A stretch of DNA of 64,000 nucleotides from Lelliottia nimipressuralis (GCF_004402045.1 NZ_SOMG01000017.1:1-64000); one strand, 5' to 3'; shown: positions 8,606 to 20,435, counted from the stretch's first letter. The notes: a model not told the origin generated them from the sequence alone. Translations and numbers: made by a program.

Positions 8606-10150
8606 ATGGCCGAGTCGCAACCCTTATCCGCCGCCCCTGAGGGGGCGGAATATCTCAGGGCGGTGCTGCGCGCACCGGTCTATGAAGCCGTGCAGGTTAC
8701 ACCCCTGCAGAAAATGGAAAAACTCTCTTCGCGTCTCGATAACGTGATTCTGGTGAAGCGCGAAGATCGTCAGCCGGTGCACAGCTTCAAGCTGCGCGGG
8801 GCCTACGCGATGATGGCCGGGCTGACCGATGAGCAAAAAGCGCGCGGCGTGATTACCGCTTCTGCGGGTAACCATGCTCAGGGCGTCGCGTTCTCGTCAG
8901 CACGTCTGGGGCTGAAGGCGTTGATCGTGATGCCTGTTGCTACCGCGGATATTAAAGTCGACGCGGTGCGCGGGTTCGGCGGCGAAGTACTGCTCCACGG
9001 CGCCAATTTTGACGAAGCGAAAGCCAAAGCGATTGAGCTGGCGCAGCAGCAGGGTTTCACCTGGGTGCCGCCGTTCGACCACCCGATGGTGATTGCCGGC
9101 CAGGGCACGCTGGCGCTGGAACTGCTGCAGCAGGATGCCCATCTCGACCGCGTATTTGTGCCGGTCGGCGGTGGCGGCCTCGCGGCGGGTGTCGCAGTGC
9201 TGATCAAACAGCTGATGCCGCAGATCAAAGTCATCGCCGTTGAAGCGGAAGACTCTGCCTGCCTGAAGGCGGCGCTGGATGCCGGGCATCCGGTAGACCT
9301 TCCGCGCGTCGGGCTGTTTGCCGAAGGCGTGGCGGTGAAACGCATCGGCGATGAAACCTTCCGCCTGTGCCAGGAATATCTCGACGACATCATTACCGTC
9401 GACAGCGACGCCATCTGCGCGGCGATGAAAGATCTGTTCGAAGATGTTCGTGCGGTAGCGGAACCCTCCGGCGCGCTGGCGCTGGCGGGGATGAAGAAAT
9501 ACATCGCCCAGCACAACATTCGCGGCGAGCGCCTGGCGCACGTGCTTTCAGGGGCTAACGTCAACTTCCACGGCCTGCGCTACGTTTCCGAGCGTTGCGA
9601 GCTGGGTGAACAGCGTGAAGCGCTGCTGGCGGTGACCATTCCGGAAGAGAAGGGCAGTTTCCTCAAGTTCTGCCAGCTGCTGGGCGGTCGCTCGGTGACG
9701 GAGTTCAACTACCGTTTTGCCGATGCCAAAGATGCCTGCATTTTTGTCGGCGTGCGTCTGAGCCGCGGCGTGGAGGAGCGCAAAGAGATCCTCAACCTGC
9801 TGCATGAGGGCGGCTACAGCGTGGTCGATCTCTCTGACGACGAGATGGCGAAGCTGCACGTGCGCTACATGGTCGGCGGGCGTCCATCGAAGCCGCTCCG
9901 GGAACGTCTGTTCAGCTTCGAGTTCCCGGAATCGCCGGGCGCGTTGCTCAAATTCCTGCACACGCTGGGCACGCACTGGAACATCTCTCTGTTCCACTAC
10001 CGCAGCCATGGCACCGACTACGGCCGCGTGCTGGCGGCGTTTGAACTGGGCGAGCACGAGCCGGATTTCGAAACGCGACTGAACGAGCTGGGCTATGAGT
10101 GTCACGACGAAACCCATAACCCGGCCTTCCGCTTTTTCCTCGCAGGCTAA
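8606..10150 (+). CDS. ilvA: Threonine deaminase, biosynthetic
   Basis: A 514-residue PLP-dependent threonine dehydratase that makes 2-oxobutyrate, the committed step to isoleucine. The PLP lysine is K62 in HSFKLRGA, and the glycine-rich phosphate loop VGGGGLAAG is present. The C-terminal third carries two ACT-like domains for isoleucine inhibition and valine activation. I chose the ATG at 8606, which gives the E. coli-like MAESQPLS start. An ATG at 8603 overlapping the ilvD stop would add one Met. Last gene of the operon. Confidence 0.96.
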   Translation: MAESQPLSAAPEGAEYLRAVLRAPVYEAVQVTPLQKMEKLSSRLDNVILVKREDRQPVHSFKLRGAYAMMAGLTDEQKARGVITASAGNHAQGVAFSSARLGLKALIVMPVATADIKVDAVRGFGGEVLLHGANFDEAKAKAIELAQQQGFTWVPPFDHPMVIAGQGTLALELLQQDAHLDRVFVPVGGGGLAAGVAVLIKQLMPQIKVIAVEAEDSACLKAALDAGHPVDLPRVGLFAEGVAVKRIGDETFRLCQEYLDDIITVDSDAICAAMKDLFEDVRAVAEPSGALALAGMKKYIAQHNIRGERLAHVLSGANVNFHGLRYVSERCELGEQREALLAVTIPEEKGSFLKFCQLLGGRSVTEFNYRFADAKDACIFVGVRLSRGVEERKEILNLLHEGGYSVVDLSDDEMAKLHVRYMVGGRPSKPLRERLFSFEFPESPGALLKFLHTLGTHWNISLFHYRSHGTDYGRVLAAFELGEHEPDFETRLNELGYECHDETHNPAFRFFLAG

Positions 10151-10153
10151 GGG

Positions 10154-10182
10154 CTGGCCAGGTAAGCGCAGCGCCACCCGGC
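10154..10182. repeat. REP-type palindrome, ilvA/ilvY junction
   Basis: An imperfect palindrome containing GGTAAGCGCAGCGCCACCC, the core shared with the other REP units in this window. It fills the gap between the convergent ilvA and ilvY stop codons. Confidence 0.8.
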
Positions 10183-10183
10183 T

Positions 10184-11077
10184 TTAGTGGTTCGGCAATA
10201 TCTGCCAGAACGCATCAATAAGCGGCTCATGCAGCCGCTTTTTTTGTGCACACACGCCAAGCTCAAACGGCGTCTTCTCGTCGCTGCGCTCCAGAATCAT
10301 CACGCGATTGCGCACCGGTTCCGGGCTATTTTCCAGCACCACTTCCGGCAGCAGCGCCACGCCGCAGCCCAGCGCCACCATCGACACCATCGCCTCATGG
10401 CCGCTGACCGTGGCGTAAATCGACGGGTTGCTGATTTTCTGACGGCGGAACCACAGCTCAATGCGACGGCGCACCGGTCCCTGATCGGCCATGATAAACG
10501 GCACCGCCGACCAGTCCGGCTTTTCCACCGACACCTGGTTACGCACCGGGCAGGGCAGCGCCGGCGCGATCAGCACCACTGCCAGATTCTCCAGCATCGA
10601 GAACGCCACCGCCCCCGGCAGAGTTTCGGGTTTCCCGGCAATGGCGAGATCCGCTTCGCCCGTCACCACTTTTTCCATTGCGTCGGAGGCGTCGCCGGTA
10701 GTGAGCTTAATTTCAACCGACGGATGCGCCGCGCGGAAGCGGTCGAGAATGGGCGGCAGATGGCTATAGGCGGCGGTCACGGAGCAGAAAATATGCAGCT
10801 CGCCGGAAAGTGACGGCCCCTGCTGGTCAATCGAGTGCCGCAGTTGCTGGTACTGCAACAGCGTCTGCTGGGCAAAAATGCGCAGTTCTTCACCCGCTTC
10901 CGTGAGCGTGACGGTACGGTTATCGCGCACGAACAGCGGCTGGCCGAGGTCTTCCTCAAGGCGCTGGATCTGGCGTGAAAGCGTGGAGGGGCTAACGTGC
11001 ATCGCCCGGGCGCTGCGGCCAAAATGACGGCTTTCCGCCAGGTGCAGGAACATTTTCAGATCGCGTAAATCCACCGA
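10184..11077 (-). CDS. ilvY: LysR-type activator of ilvC, IlvY
   Basis: A 297-residue LysR regulator with an N-terminal helix-turn-helix (FGRSARAMHVSPSTLSRQIQ) and an effector domain. IlvY binds the ilvY-ilvC intergenic operators and activates ilvC when bound to acetolactate or acetohydroxybutyrate. I chose the GTG at 11077, giving the E. coli-like (M)DLRDLK start: GAGGGA lies 9 bases upstream, whereas an in-frame GTG at 11083 is almost on top of that site. Divergent from ilvC. Confidence 0.93.
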   Translation of the reverse strand, partial: SVDLRDLKMFLHLAESRHFGRSARAMHVSPSTLSRQIQRLEEDLGQPLFVRDNRTVTLTEAGEELRIFAQQTLLQYQQLRHSIDQQGPSLSGELHIFCSVTAAYSHLPPILDRFRAAHPSVEIKLTTGDASDAMEKVVTGEADLAIAGKPETLPGAVAFSMLENLAVVLIAPALPCPVRNQVSVEKPDWSAVPFIMADQGPVRRRIELWFRRQKISNPSIYATVSGHEAMVSMVALGCGVALLPEVVLENSPEPVRNRVMILERSDEKTPFELGVCAQKKRLHEPLIDAFWQILPNH

Positions 11078-11226
11078 TTCCACTCCCTCTTTTTATATTG
11101 CAAAAATTGCAACATGATGTTGTGAATATATCAATTTCCGCAATAAATTTCCTGTTGTAATGTGGGTACATTCTCGCTGAAACGCGAACCGAACAATAAG
11201 ACACACAACATCACGAGGTATCACCC
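11078..11226. promoter_or_regulatory. ilvY-ilvC divergent promoter region with IlvY operator
   Basis: A 149-bp gap between divergent genes. Two direct TTGCAA hexamers (11098-11103 and 11107-11112) form a TTGCAA-N3-TTGCAA element just upstream of ilvY, and CAACATGATGTTG follows. These fit the IlvY operator region known from E. coli. The ilvC ribosome-binding site is ACGAGGTATCACCC. Confidence 0.7.
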
Positions 11227-12702
11227 ATGGCTAACTACTTTAATACACTGAACTTGCGCCAGCAGCTGGCGCAGCTGGGCAAATGCCGCTTCATGGCGCG
11301 CGACGAATTTGCCGATGGCGCGAGCTACCTTCAGGGTAAAAAAGTGGTCATTGTCGGCTGTGGCGCACAGGGTCTGAACCAGGGCCTGAACATGCGTGAC
11401 TCCGGTCTGGATATCTCCTACGCCCTGCGAAAAGAAGCGATTGCTGAGAAGCGCGCTTCCTGGCGTAAAGCGACCGAAAACGGCTTCAAAGTGGGCACCT
11501 ACGAAGAGCTGATCCCGCAGGCGGATCTGGTGGTTAACCTTACGCCAGACAAACAGCACTCAGACGTTGTGCGTTCCGTACAGCCGCTGATGAAAGACGG
11601 CGCGGCGCTGGGTTACTCCCACGGCTTCAACATCGTTGAAGTGGGTGAGCAGATCCGTAAAGACATCACCGTAGTGATGGTTGCACCGAAGTGCCCGGGT
11701 ACAGAAGTGCGTGAAGAGTACAAACGTGGTTTTGGTGTGCCGACCCTGATCGCGGTTCACCCGGAAAACGATCCGAAAGGCGAAGGGATGGCAATTGCCA
11801 AAGCATGGGCAGCGGCGACCGGCGGCCACCGTGCGGGTGTACTGGAATCTTCCTTCGTCGCAGAAGTGAAATCTGACCTGATGGGTGAGCAGACCATTCT
11901 GTGCGGTATGCTGCAGGCGGGCTCTCTGCTGTGCTTTGACAAGCTGGTGGCAGAAGGCACCGACCCGGCCTATGCGGAAAAACTGATTCAGTTCGGTTGG
12001 GAAACCATCACCGAAGCGCTGAAGCAGGGCGGTATTACGCTGATGATGGACCGTCTGTCCAATCCGGCAAAACTGCGTGCTTACGCGCTGTCTGAACAGC
12101 TGAAAACCATCATGGCACCGCTGTTCCAGAAACATATGGACGACATTATTTCCGGTGAATTCTCCTCCGGTATGATGGCAGACTGGGCGAATGACGATAA
12201 AAACCTGCTGACCTGGCGTGAAGAGACCGGTAAAACCGCGTTCGAAACCGCGCCACAGTATGAAGGTAAAATCGGCGAGCAGGAGTACTTCGATAAAGGC
12301 GTGCTGATGATCGCAATGGTGAAAGCAGGCGTTGAGCTGGCGTTCGAAACCATGGTGGATTCCGGCATCATTGAAGAGTCTGCGTACTATGAATCACTGC
12401 ACGAGCTGCCGCTGATCGCGAACACCATCGCCCGTAAGCGTCTGTACGAAATGAATGTGGTTATCTCTGATACCGCAGAATACGGTAACTACCTGTTCTC
12501 TTACGCCTGCGTACCGCTGCTGAAAGAGTTTATGACCACCCTTCAGACGGGCGATCTGGGCAAGGCGATTGCAGAAGGTGCCGTGGATAACGCGCAGCTG
12601 CGCGATGTGAACGAAGCGATTCGCGGTCACCAGATCGAGAAAGTGGGTCACAAATTGCGTGGCTACATGACCGATATGAAGCGCATCGCGGTAGCGGGTT
12701 AA
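11227..12702 (+). CDS. ilvC: Ketol-acid reductoisomerase (class II)
   Basis: A 491-residue long-form (class II) acetohydroxyacid isomeroreductase, NADPH-dependent. It converts acetolactate and acetohydroxybutyrate to the dihydroxy acids that IlvD uses. The Rossmann motif [13 protein letters not shown] lies near residue 40 and [14 protein letters not shown] near residue 155. The length, about 150 residues more than the plant-unrelated short form, reflects the duplicated C-terminal knotted domain of enteric enzymes. It is monocistronic and followed by REP units ending in a T-run. Confidence 0.97.
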   Translation: MANYFNTLNLRQQLAQLGKCRFMARDEFADGASYLQGKKVVIVGCGAQGLNQGLNMRDSGLDISYALRKEAIAEKRASWRKATENGFKVGTYEELIPQADLVVNLTPDKQHSDVVRSVQPLMKDGAALGYSHGFNIVEVGEQIRKDITVVMVAPKCPGTEVREEYKRGFGVPTLIAVHPENDPKGEGMAIAKAWAAATGGHRAGVLESSFVAEVKSDLMGEQTILCGMLQAGSLLCFDKLVAEGTDPAYAEKLIQFGWETITEALKQGGITLMMDRLSNPAKLRAYALSEQLKTIMAPLFQKHMDDIISGEFSSGMMADWANDDKNLLTWREETGKTAFETAPQYEGKIGEQEYFDKGVLMIAMVKAGVELAFETMVDSGIIEESAYYESLHELPLIANTIARKRLYEMNVVISDTAEYGNYLFSYACVPLLKEFMTTLQTGDLGKAIAEGAVDNAQLRDVNEAIRGHQIEKVGHKLRGYMTDMKRIAVAG

Positions 12703-12709
12703 CAACCTT

Positions 12710-12788
12710 GTCGGGTGGCGCTTCGCTTACCCGACCTACAAAACCGTAAGATGTAGGCCGGGTAAGGCGCAGCCGCCACCCGGCTTTT

Positions 12789-12790
<2 letters not shown>
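12710..12790 (+). repeat. REP pair (BIME-like) serving as ilvC terminator
   Basis: Two palindromic units, 12710-12735 (GTCGGGTGGCG...CCGAC) and 12757-12784 (GCCGGGTAAGG...CACCCGGC), in opposite orientation. The second ends in six T residues, which would terminate ilvC and touches the ppiC stop codon. Confidence 0.85.
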
Positions 12791-13402
<612 letters not shown>

Positions 13403-13514
13403 TGTTCTGCTCTACGGGTTAATCGTGATTTCTCCACTTTATCATTAGCCGGTAAATCTGCGTCCGGCTTTCTGCTACAATCCACACCCCGTTCGAAGAT
13501 TGAGCAACCATCCC

Positions 13515-15539
13515 ATGCGTTTAAACCCTGGACAACAACAAGCGGTCGAATTCGTTACTGGACCATGCCTGGTGCTGGCAGGGGCCGGTTCGGGTAAAAC
13601 CCGCGTGATCACCAACAAAATTGCGCATCTGATCCGCGGCTGTGGCTATCAGGCACGGCACATTGCGGCAGTGACCTTTACCAATAAAGCGGCGCGTGAG
13701 ATGAAAGAGCGTGTCGGCCAGACGCTGGGGCGTAAAGAGGCGCGCGGCCTGATGATCTCTACGTTCCACACGCTGGGGCTGGATATCATCAAGCGCGAAT
13801 ATGCGGCCCTGGGGATGAAGTCCAACTTCTCGCTCTTCGATGATACCGACCAGGTGGCATTGCTCAAAGAGCTCACCGAGGGATTGATCGAAGATGATAA
13901 GGTGCTGTTGCAGCAGCTGATCTCGACGATCTCCAACTGGAAAAACGATCTGATGACCCCGGCCCAGGCCACGGCGATCGCCAAAGGCGAAAGGGATCGA
14001 ATTTTTGCCCACTGCTATGGTCTGTACGATGCGCATATGAAAGCGTGTAACGTGCTGGACTTTGACGACCTGATCCTGCTGCCCACGCTGCTGCTGCAGC
14101 GCAATGAAGAGGTGCGAGAGCGCTGGCAGAATAAGATTCGCTATCTGCTGGTGGATGAATACCAGGATACCAACACCAGCCAGTACGAGCTGGTGAAGCT
14201 ACTGGTGGGGCAGCGCGCGCGTTTCACCGTGGTTGGCGATGACGATCAGTCAATTTACTCCTGGCGCGGCGCGCGTCCGCAAAACCTGGTGCTGCTGAGC
14301 AAGGATTTTCCGGCGCTGCAGGTGATAAAGCTCGAGCAGAACTACCGCTCGTCGGGGCGCATTCTTAAGGCGGCAAATATTCTGATTGCCAACAACCCAC
14401 ACGTGTTTGAGAAGCGCCTGTTCTCCGAGCTGGGCTACGGGACGGAGCTGAAAGTCCTCAGCGCCAACAATGAAGAGCATGAAGCGGAGCGCGTCACGGG
14501 CGAACTCATCGCTCACCACTTCGTCAATAAAACCGAATATAAGGATTACGCGATCCTCTATCGCGGGAATCACCAGTCGCGCGTCTTTGAAAAGATGCTG
14601 ATGCAGAACCGCATTCCGTACAAAATTTCCGGTGGCACCTCGTTTTTCTCACGCCCTGAAATCAAAGATCTGCTGGCCTATCTGCGCGTGCTCACTAACC
14701 CGGATGATGACAGCGCGTTTCTGCGCATCGTGAATACGCCAAAACGCGAAATTGGCCCCGCGACGCTGCAAAAGCTGGGGGAATGGGCAATGACGCGCAA
14801 CAAAAGCCTGTTTACCGCCAGTTTCGACATGGGGCTGAGCCATACGTTGACCGGACGCGGGTATGATTCGTTAACGCGATTCACCCACTGGCTTGGCGAA
14901 GTGCAGCGACTGGCAGAGCGCGAACCGATTGCCGCTGTACGCGATCTGATCCACGGCATCGACTACGAGTCCTGGCTGTACGAAACCTCAGCCAGCCCGA
15001 AAGCGGCTGAGATGCGCATGAAAAACGTGAACCAGCTGTTTAGCTGGATGACTGAAATGCTGGAAGGTTCTGAAATCGACGAACCCATGACCCTGACGCA
15101 GGTGGTCACCCGCTTTACCCTGCGCGATATGATGGAGCGCGGCGAGAGCGAAGAAGAGGCCGATCAGGTTCAGCTGATGACGCTGCATGCGTCCAAAGGT
15201 CTGGAATTCCCGTATGTATATCTGGTCGGCATGGAAGAGGGGTTGTTACCGCACCAGAGCAGCATTGATGAAGACAACGTCGATGAGGAGCGCCGTCTGG
15301 CCTACGTGGGGATCACCCGTGCGCAGAAAGAGCTGACGTTTACGCTGTGTAAAGAGCGCCGCCAGTATGGTGAACTGGTGCGCCCGGAGCCGAGCCGTTT
15401 CCTGCTGGAACTGCCGCAGGATGACCTGATCTGGGAACAGGAGCGCAAAGTGATTACCGCTGAAGAGCGTATGCACAAGGGGCAGGCTAACGTGGCGAAC
15501 ATTCGCGCCATGCTGGCAAAAGCCAAAGAGAAAGGATAA
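13515..15539 (+). CDS. rep: ATP-dependent DNA helicase Rep
   Basis: A 674-residue superfamily 1A 3'-5' helicase that works at replication forks, clearing proteins ahead of the replisome together with DnaB. Walker A is AGAGSGKT at residues 22-29. Walker B is VDEYQDTN, motif [16 protein letters not shown], motif [16 protein letters not shown] and motif [14 protein letters not shown] chose the ATG at 13515 (MRLNPGQQQ, as in E. coli); a TTG 15 bases upstream is the only longer option. It lies downstream of and divergent from the ppiC pair. Confidence 0.97.
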   Translation: MRLNPGQQQAVEFVTGPCLVLAGAGSGKTRVITNKIAHLIRGCGYQARHIAAVTFTNKAAREMKERVGQTLGRKEARGLMISTFHTLGLDIIKREYAALGMKSNFSLFDDTDQVALLKELTEGLIEDDKVLLQQLISTISNWKNDLMTPAQATAIAKGERDRIFAHCYGLYDAHMKACNVLDFDDLILLPTLLLQRNEEVRERWQNKIRYLLVDEYQDTNTSQYELVKLLVGQRARFTVVGDDDQSIYSWRGARPQNLVLLSKDFPALQVIKLEQNYRSSGRILKAANILIANNPHVFEKRLFSELGYGTELKVLSANNEEHEAERVTGELIAHHFVNKTEYKDYAILYRGNHQSRVFEKMLMQNRIPYKISGGTSFFSRPEIKDLLAYLRVLTNPDDDSAFLRIVNTPKREIGPATLQKLGEWAMTRNKSLFTASFDMGLSHTLTGRGYDSLTRFTHWLGEVQRLAEREPIAAVRDLIHGIDYESWLYETSASPKAAEMRMKNVNQLFSWMTEMLEGSEIDEPMTLTQVVTRFTLRDMMERGESEEEADQVQLMTLHASKGLEFPYVYLVGMEEGLLPHQSSIDEDNVDEERRLAYVGITRAQKELTFTLCKERRQYGELVRPEPSRFLLELPQDDLIWEQERKVITAEERMHKGQANVANIRAMLAKAKEKG

Positions 15540-15557
15540 GTCCGGAGGGACTTGTAG

Positions 15558-15588
15558 GCCGGGTAAGCGCAGCGCCACCCGGCATTTT
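15558..15588 (+). repeat. REP unit, rep/gppA junction
   Basis: GCCGGGTAAGCGCAGCGCCACCCGGC (read as two halves, 15558-15583) followed by ATTTTTC. It lies between the convergent rep and gppA stop codons and may act as a weak terminator. Confidence 0.83.
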
Positions 15589-15596
15589 TCACTATC

Positions 15597-17081
15597 TTAC
15601 TTTACTTCCAACACCCAGTGCACATAGCTTTGCCACTGGCACTCCTGCTCGATCATCTCTGCCCCAAGCGGGTGATTTTCAATCCAGTTCTCCGGCAGCG
15701 TCAGAGACAGTTTTTCGTCATCGGCAACCAGGTTGATAGCAGGGAGTAAATCATCGCGGCGACGGCTGGCAAACAGGATCGCCAGACGCAGCAGGCGGCA
15801 CAAATGCTCGGCCACGCGCGGCGGTACGGCATTTTGCTGATGCAAAGAAGAGAGATCAACGGCATTGGTTTGGTTCAGCAGCAGCGTTGCCAGCAATTTT
15901 TTCTGCGCGGGCGTATAGCCCGGTAAATCAAGATTACGCACCAGATACGCTGCGTGAGCAGGGGCCTGCTTGAAATCAATGCTCAGCCCCACTTCGTGGA
16001 GCGCACAGGCGCTCAGCAATAAATCACGACTCAGATGATCAAGAACCCACACGTTAGCGACCTGATCGGCGAAGCGTGACGCCAGTTGCGCCACGCGTCC
16101 AGCCTGATCGATATCCACCAGAAAACGGCGCTGCACGTTGCGCAGGGTGCGGCTGCGAATGTCCTGATCAACCGACAGATGCAACATCCCATAGACCAGA
16201 CCTTCGCGCAACGCGCCGCCAGCCAGCGTCATACAGGTGATGTTGAGTTCGGTGAAAATCGCAATCAGAATGGCCAGCCCGCTCGGGAAGACCAGCGCGC
16301 GTTCAAGCGTCAGCCCTTCAATTTCCAGCTCTTCCAGTCGTCCGCACTGAATGGCGCGCTGTTTCAACTGCTGAAGTTTGGCAAGCGTAATCCGCTCGTC
16401 CATTCCCTGCGCCATCATAATTTCCTGCAGGGCCTGCACGGTACCCGACGCACCCACGCAGACTTTCCAGCCGTGACAGCGCAGTTCATCCATGACGGGA
16501 CGTAACACTTCGCGCGCGGCATTTTCTGCCTCGTCGAAGTTCTCTTTACCCAGATTCCGGTCAGCAAAGTAGCGTTCAAGCCAGGTCACGCAGCCCATAG
16601 ACAGGCTGAACAGAGACGTCGCCTGCGCGCCGGTGCCGGTAACCAGTTCTGTGCTGGCACCGCCGATATCCACCACCAGGCGGCGATCGTCACCCCCCGT
16701 GGTGTGTGCAACACCCTGATAAATCAGGCGAGCCTCTTCTTCACCGCTGATAACCTGAACCGGACAACCCAGAATTTCCTGCGCTCTGGCAATGAAATCC
16801 ACGGCGTTAACCGCCAGTCGGAGTGTCGCAGTGGCGACGACGGTGATTTGGGCATGAGGGATATCCTGCAGACGCTCAGCAAAGAGTCGCAGACACTGCC
16901 AGCCACGTTCCATGGCTTCAGGTGAGAGGTCATTGTTGCTGCTCAGGCCCGCCGCGAGACGGACCTTGCGCTTAATGCGCGTCAGCGTTTGTATGCTTCC
17001 CGCCACCTCGCGCACAACCAGCATATGAAAACTATTCGAACCGAGATCAATTGCCGCATAAAGCGAGGTGGAGCTGAGCAT
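15597..17081 (-). CDS. gppA: Guanosine pentaphosphate phosphatase / exopolyphosphatase
   Basis: A 494-residue Ppx/GppA family enzyme that converts pppGpp to ppGpp in the stringent response and can hydrolyse polyphosphate. The actin-like ATPase fold has the phosphate-binding loops [11 protein letters not shown] (N-terminus) and [11 protein letters not shown] (about residue 140). A C-terminal HD-like helical domain follows. It lies 6 bp downstream of rhlB on the same strand, suggesting an rhlB-gppA transcript. Confidence 0.96.
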   Translation of the reverse strand: MLSSTSLYAAIDLGSNSFHMLVVREVAGSIQTLTRIKRKVRLAAGLSSNNDLSPEAMERGWQCLRLFAERLQDIPHAQITVVATATLRLAVNAVDFIARAQEILGCPVQVISGEEEARLIYQGVAHTTGGDDRRLVVDIGGASTELVTGTGAQATSLFSLSMGCVTWLERYFADRNLGKENFDEAENAAREVLRPVMDELRCHGWKVCVGASGTVQALQEIMMAQGMDERITLAKLQQLKQRAIQCGRLEELEIEGLTLERALVFPSGLAILIAIFTELNITCMTLAGGALREGLVYGMLHLSVDQDIRSRTLRNVQRRFLVDIDQAGRVAQLASRFADQVANVWVLDHLSRDLLLSACALHEVGLSIDFKQAPAHAAYLVRNLDLPGYTPAQKKLLATLLLNQTNAVDLSSLHQQNAVPPRVAEHLCRLLRLAILFASRRRDDLLPAINLVADDEKLSLTLPENWIENHPLGAEMIEQECQWQSYVHWVLEVK

Positions 17082-17087
17082 ATTTTC

Positions 17088-18356
17088 TTAACCTGAACGA
17101 CGACGATTACGCGGTGCGCCGCCTGAACGGCGCGGACCATTGCCGGAGCGTGGGCGGGTAAGACGCTTAGGCGGCGGCAGTTCGCTTAACAGCGCTTCCG
17201 GGTTGTATTTGCTCTGCGGAATAGAGTGACCGATGTAAGTCTCAATGGCTGGAAGATTCAGCGCATACTCTTCACACGCAAGGCTAATAGAGTGACCGCT
17301 TGCGCCCGCACGACCGGTACGACCGATACGGTGTACATAGTCTTCGCAGTCGTCTGGCAGGTCATAGTTAAACACGTGCGTCACGGCTGGAATGTGCAAA
17401 CCACGTGCTGCCACGTCGGTTGCGACCAGAATATCGAGATCGCCACGGGTAAACTCTTCGAGAATACGCAGGCGTTTTTTCTGCGCCACGTCGCCGGTCA
17501 ACAGGCCAACGCGGTGACCGTCTGCAGCCAGATGGCCCCAGATGTCTTCACAACGGTGTTTGGTGTTTGCGAAGATAATGGCGCGATCTGGCCACTCTTC
17601 TTCAATCAACGTTTGCAGCAGACGCATTTTCTCTTCATTAGAAGGATAGAAGAGTTCTTCTTTAATGCGGTGACCCGTTTTCTGCTCAGGTTCCACTTCC
17701 ACATATTCGGCGTTGTTCATCTGTTCGAACGCCAGTTCGCGAACGCGGTACGAGAGGGTTGCAGAGAACAGCATATTCAGACGCTGGTTGGCCGGAGGCA
17801 TACGGCGGAACAGCCAGCGGATATCTTTAATGAAGCCCAGATCGTACATGCGGTCAGCTTCATCGAGCACCACAACCTGGATTGCGCCAAGGTTAATGTG
17901 GTTCTGTTTGGCGTAATCGATAAGACGGCCGGTGGTACCGATGAGGATATCCACACCGCTTTCCAGCACTTTCAGTTGCTTATCGTAGCCATCGCCGCCA
18001 TAGGCCAGGCCAAGCTTGAGGCCGGTAGCCTGCGCCAGGGGTTCAGCGTCTGCGTGGATCTGTACCGCCAGTTCTCGCGTCGGGGCCATAATTAGCGCGC
18101 GCGGCTGGTTAACTTTGCGGTCTGCAATCGCTGGGTGAGAAAGTAAATAATGAAACGTTGACGTCAAAAACGCCATCGTTTTGCCAGTACCGGTTTGCGC
18201 CTGCCCTGCAACATCGCGACCGGCCAGCGTCAGCGGCAGTGCGAGGGCCTGAATGGGCGTGCAGTTATGAAACCCTTTATTTTCAAGGGCTTCAATTACC
18301 TTTGCGTGCAGGGCGAAGTCGGAAAACTTCTGTTCTGTTAAATGTGTTTTGCTCAT
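17088..18356 (-). CDS. rhlB: DEAD-box RNA helicase RhlB
   Basis: A 422-residue DEAD-box helicase, the RNA-unwinding component of the RNase E degradosome. Motifs in order: [11 protein letters not shown] with Q-motif (TPIQALALP), Walker [41 protein letters not shown] and [10 protein letters not shown]. The C-terminal tail is rich in Arg, Gly and Pro and binds RNA or RNase E. Transcribed divergently from trxA. Confidence 0.96.
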   Translation of the reverse strand: MSKTHLTEQKFSDFALHAKVIEALENKGFHNCTPIQALALPLTLAGRDVAGQAQTGTGKTMAFLTSTFHYLLSHPAIADRKVNQPRALIMAPTRELAVQIHADAEPLAQATGLKLGLAYGGDGYDKQLKVLESGVDILIGTTGRLIDYAKQNHINLGAIQVVVLDEADRMYDLGFIKDIRWLFRRMPPANQRLNMLFSATLSYRVRELAFEQMNNAEYVEVEPEQKTGHRIKEELFYPSNEEKMRLLQTLIEEEWPDRAIIFANTKHRCEDIWGHLAADGHRVGLLTGDVAQKKRLRILEEFTRGDLDILVATDVAARGLHIPAVTHVFNYDLPDDCEDYVHRIGRTGRAGASGHSISLACEEYALNLPAIETYIGHSIPQSKYNPEALLSELPPPKRLTRPRSGNGPRRSGGAPRNRRRSG

Positions 18357-18500
18357 AGTGTGGTAGAATATCAGCTTACTATTGCTTTACGAAAGCGTAT
18401 CCGGTGAAATAAAGTCAACCTTTAGTTGGTTAATGCGACATCAACACGTCGTTGGTGGAGACAAAACCAACGTACCAGGCTTATTCCTGTGGAGTTATAT

Positions 18501-18830
18501 ATGAGCGATAAAATTATTCACCTGACTGACGACAGTTTTGACACGGACGTACTTAAGGCTGACGGGCTGATCCTCGTCGATTTCTGGGCTGAATGGTGTG
18601 GTCCTTGCAAAATGATCGCCCCGATTCTGGATGAGATCGCCGACGAATATCAGGGCAAACTGACCGTTGCCAAGCTGAACATCGACCAGAACCCGGGCAC
18701 CGCACCAAAATACGGTATCCGTGGCATTCCGACCCTGCTGCTGTTCAAAAACGGTGAAGTGGCGGCGACCAAAGTGGGCGCGCTGTCCAAAGGTCAACTG
18801 AAAGAGTTCCTGGACGCTAACCTGGCGTAA
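18501..18830 (+). CDS. trxA: Thioredoxin 1
   Basis: A 109-residue thioredoxin with active site WCGPC at residues 32-36 and cis-proline context [11 protein letters not shown]. It is the general cytoplasmic protein disulfide reductase and an electron donor to ribonucleotide reductase; in E. coli it is also the T7 DNA polymerase processivity factor. The ATG at 18501 follows GTGGAG and gives the standard [11 protein letters not shown]. An in-frame upstream extension from 18426 is not part of the family. Confidence 0.98.
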   Translation: MSDKIIHLTDDSFDTDVLKADGLILVDFWAEWCGPCKMIAPILDEIADEYQGKLTVAKLNIDQNPGTAPKYGIRGIPTLLLFKNGEVAATKVGALSKGQLKEFLDANLA

Positions 18831-18844
18831 GGTTTCTCCGCTGT

Positions 18845-18886
18845 GCGTCCAGAGCATCTGGCTAAATGATGTGGAACTCTGGACGC
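18845..18886 (+). other. Long stem-loop downstream of trxA
   Basis: A 10-bp perfect stem GCGTCCAGAG/CTCTGGACGC encloses a second short stem (CATC/GATG). It starts 14 bases after the trxA stop. There is no T-run after it, so it is probably an mRNA 3'-end-protecting structure rather than an intrinsic terminator. The trxA-rho gap (345 bp) otherwise holds the rho leader. Confidence 0.65.
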
Positions 18887-18985
18887 CCGGCTGAAGTCGT
18901 GCTAAGTTAGCTATGACTTCGTTTTAAACATATCTTGTTGTTTGAATCTTGTTTTACCCGATACTTCCCGCTGTTGACATAAACA

Positions 18986-19087
18986 GTGCGTGAAGTGGCT
19001 AAATTCCGGGCTTGTCACTCAATCCGTCTTGTCGTTTCAGTTCTGCGTTCTTTCCCTGTGACCAGACAGCGAACAGACATGAGGTGA
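18986..19087 (+). CDS. rhoL: Candidate rho leader peptide RhoL
   Basis: A 33-codon ORF opening GTG CGT and ending in PVTRQRTDMR. From memory E. coli RhoL is also 33 codons, opens ATG CGT and ends PVTRQRKDMSR. In between, the nucleotide sequence is still recognisable (TCACTCAATCCGTCTTGTCG) but is read in another frame here, as if a +2 and a +1 indel cancel. No clear ribosome-binding site precedes the GTG, and TTGACA (18974-18979) lies just before it. Whether the peptide is made is open; Rho autoregulates through this leader in E. coli. Confidence 0.45.
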   Translation: MREVAKFRACHSIRLVVSVLRSFPVTRQRTDMR

Positions 19088-19175
19088 TGGCCGCTAAACA
19101 GGCATGGATGACCCTGCCATACCATTCACAACATTAAGTTCGAGAATCACCCCGAGTTTAAGAACCCACACCATT

Positions 19176-20435
19176 ATGAATCTTACCGAATTAAAGAATA
19201 CGCCGGTTTCTGACCTGATCACTCTCGGCGAAAATATGGGGCTGGAAAACCAGGCTCGTATGCGCAAGCAGGACATCATTTTCGCCATCCTGAAGCAGCA
19301 CGCTAAGAGTGGCGAAGATATCTTTGGCGACGGTGTGCTGGAGATATTGCAAGACGGATTTGGTTTCCTCCGCTCTGCAGACAGCTCCTACCTCGCCGGC
19401 CCTGACGACATCTACGTATCCCCTAGCCAAATCCGCCGTTTCAACCTCCGCACTGGTGACACCATTTCAGGTAAGATTCGTCCTCCTAAAGAGGGTGAAC
19501 GCTACTTTGCGTTGTTGAAAGTTAACGAAGTTAACTACGACAAACCGGAAAACTCGCGTAATAAGATCCTCTTTGAGAACTTAACGCCGCTGCATGCGAA
19601 CTCTCGTCTGCGCATGGAGCGTGGTAACGGTTCTACCGAAGACTTAACCGCTCGCGTTCTGGATCTGGCCTCACCAATTGGTCGTGGTCAGCGTGGCCTG
19701 ATTGTGGCGCCGCCAAAAGCGGGTAAAACCATGCTGCTGCAGAACATCGCGCAGAGCATCGCCTATAACCACCCAGACTGCGTGCTGATGGTACTGCTGA
19801 TTGACGAACGTCCGGAAGAAGTGACCGAGATGCAGCGTCTGGTTAAAGGTGAAGTTGTGGCTTCTACCTTTGATGAACCGGCATCTCGCCACGTTCAGGT
19901 CGCAGAAATGGTTATCGAGAAGGCGAAACGCCTGGTTGAGCACAAGAAAGACGTGATCATCCTGCTCGACTCCATTACGCGTCTGGCGCGTGCCTACAAC
20001 ACCGTTGTCCCGGCTTCCGGTAAAGTACTGACCGGTGGTGTGGACGCTAACGCCCTGCATCGTCCGAAACGCTTCTTCGGTGCAGCACGTAACGTGGAAG
20101 AGGGCGGCAGCCTGACCATCATCGCGACGGCGCTGATCGATACTGGTTCCAAAATGGACGAAGTCATTTACGAAGAGTTTAAAGGTACAGGTAACATGGA
20201 ACTGCACCTCTCTCGTAAAATTGCTGAGAAACGCGTCTTCCCGGCAATTGACTACAACCGTTCCGGTACCCGTAAAGAAGAGCTGCTCACCACGCAGGAA
20301 GAGCTGCAGAAAATGTGGATCCTGCGCAAAATCATCCATCCAATGGGTGAGATTGACGCGATGGAGTTCCTCATTAACAAACTGGCGATGACCAAAACAA
20401 ACGACGATTTCTTCGACATGATGAAACGCTCGTAA
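19176..20435 (+). CDS. rho: Transcription termination factor Rho
   Basis: A 419-residue hexameric RNA-dependent ATPase/helicase that ends transcription at unstructured C-rich sites. Order: N-terminal helix bundle ([19 protein letters not shown]), cold-shock-like RNA-binding domain (GFGFLRS...[10 protein letters not shown]), Walker A APPKAGKT (about residue 180), [10 protein letters not shown], Walker [17 protein letters not shown] and the Q-loop region [11 protein letters not shown] chose the ATG at 19176; the longer in-frame start at 19104 is not conserved in the family. Confidence 0.98.
   Translation: MNLTELKNTPVSDLITLGENMGLENQARMRKQDIIFAILKQHAKSGEDIFGDGVLEILQDGFGFLRSADSSYLAGPDDIYVSPSQIRRFNLRTGDTISGKIRPPKEGERYFALLKVNEVNYDKPENSRNKILFENLTPLHANSRLRMERGNGSTEDLTARVLDLASPIGRGQRGLIVAPPKAGKTMLLQNIAQSIAYNHPDCVLMVLLIDERPEEVTEMQRLVKGEVVASTFDEPASRHVQVAEMVIEKAKRLVEHKKDVIILLDSITRLARAYNTVVPASGKVLTGGVDANALHRPKRFFGAARNVEEGGSLTIIATALIDTGSKMDEVIYEEFKGTGNMELHLSRKIAEKRVFPAIDYNRSGTRKEELLTTQEELQKMWILRKIIHPMGEIDAMEFLINKLAMTKTNDDFFDMMKRS

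Noticed and set aside
18974-19005. A sigma-70 promoter with -35 TTGACA inside the rho leader
   Set aside because: The -35 is perfect, but the best -10 candidates at acceptable spacing (for example GCTAAA) match only half of the consensus, and the element would overlap the rhoL start. Left unassigned.
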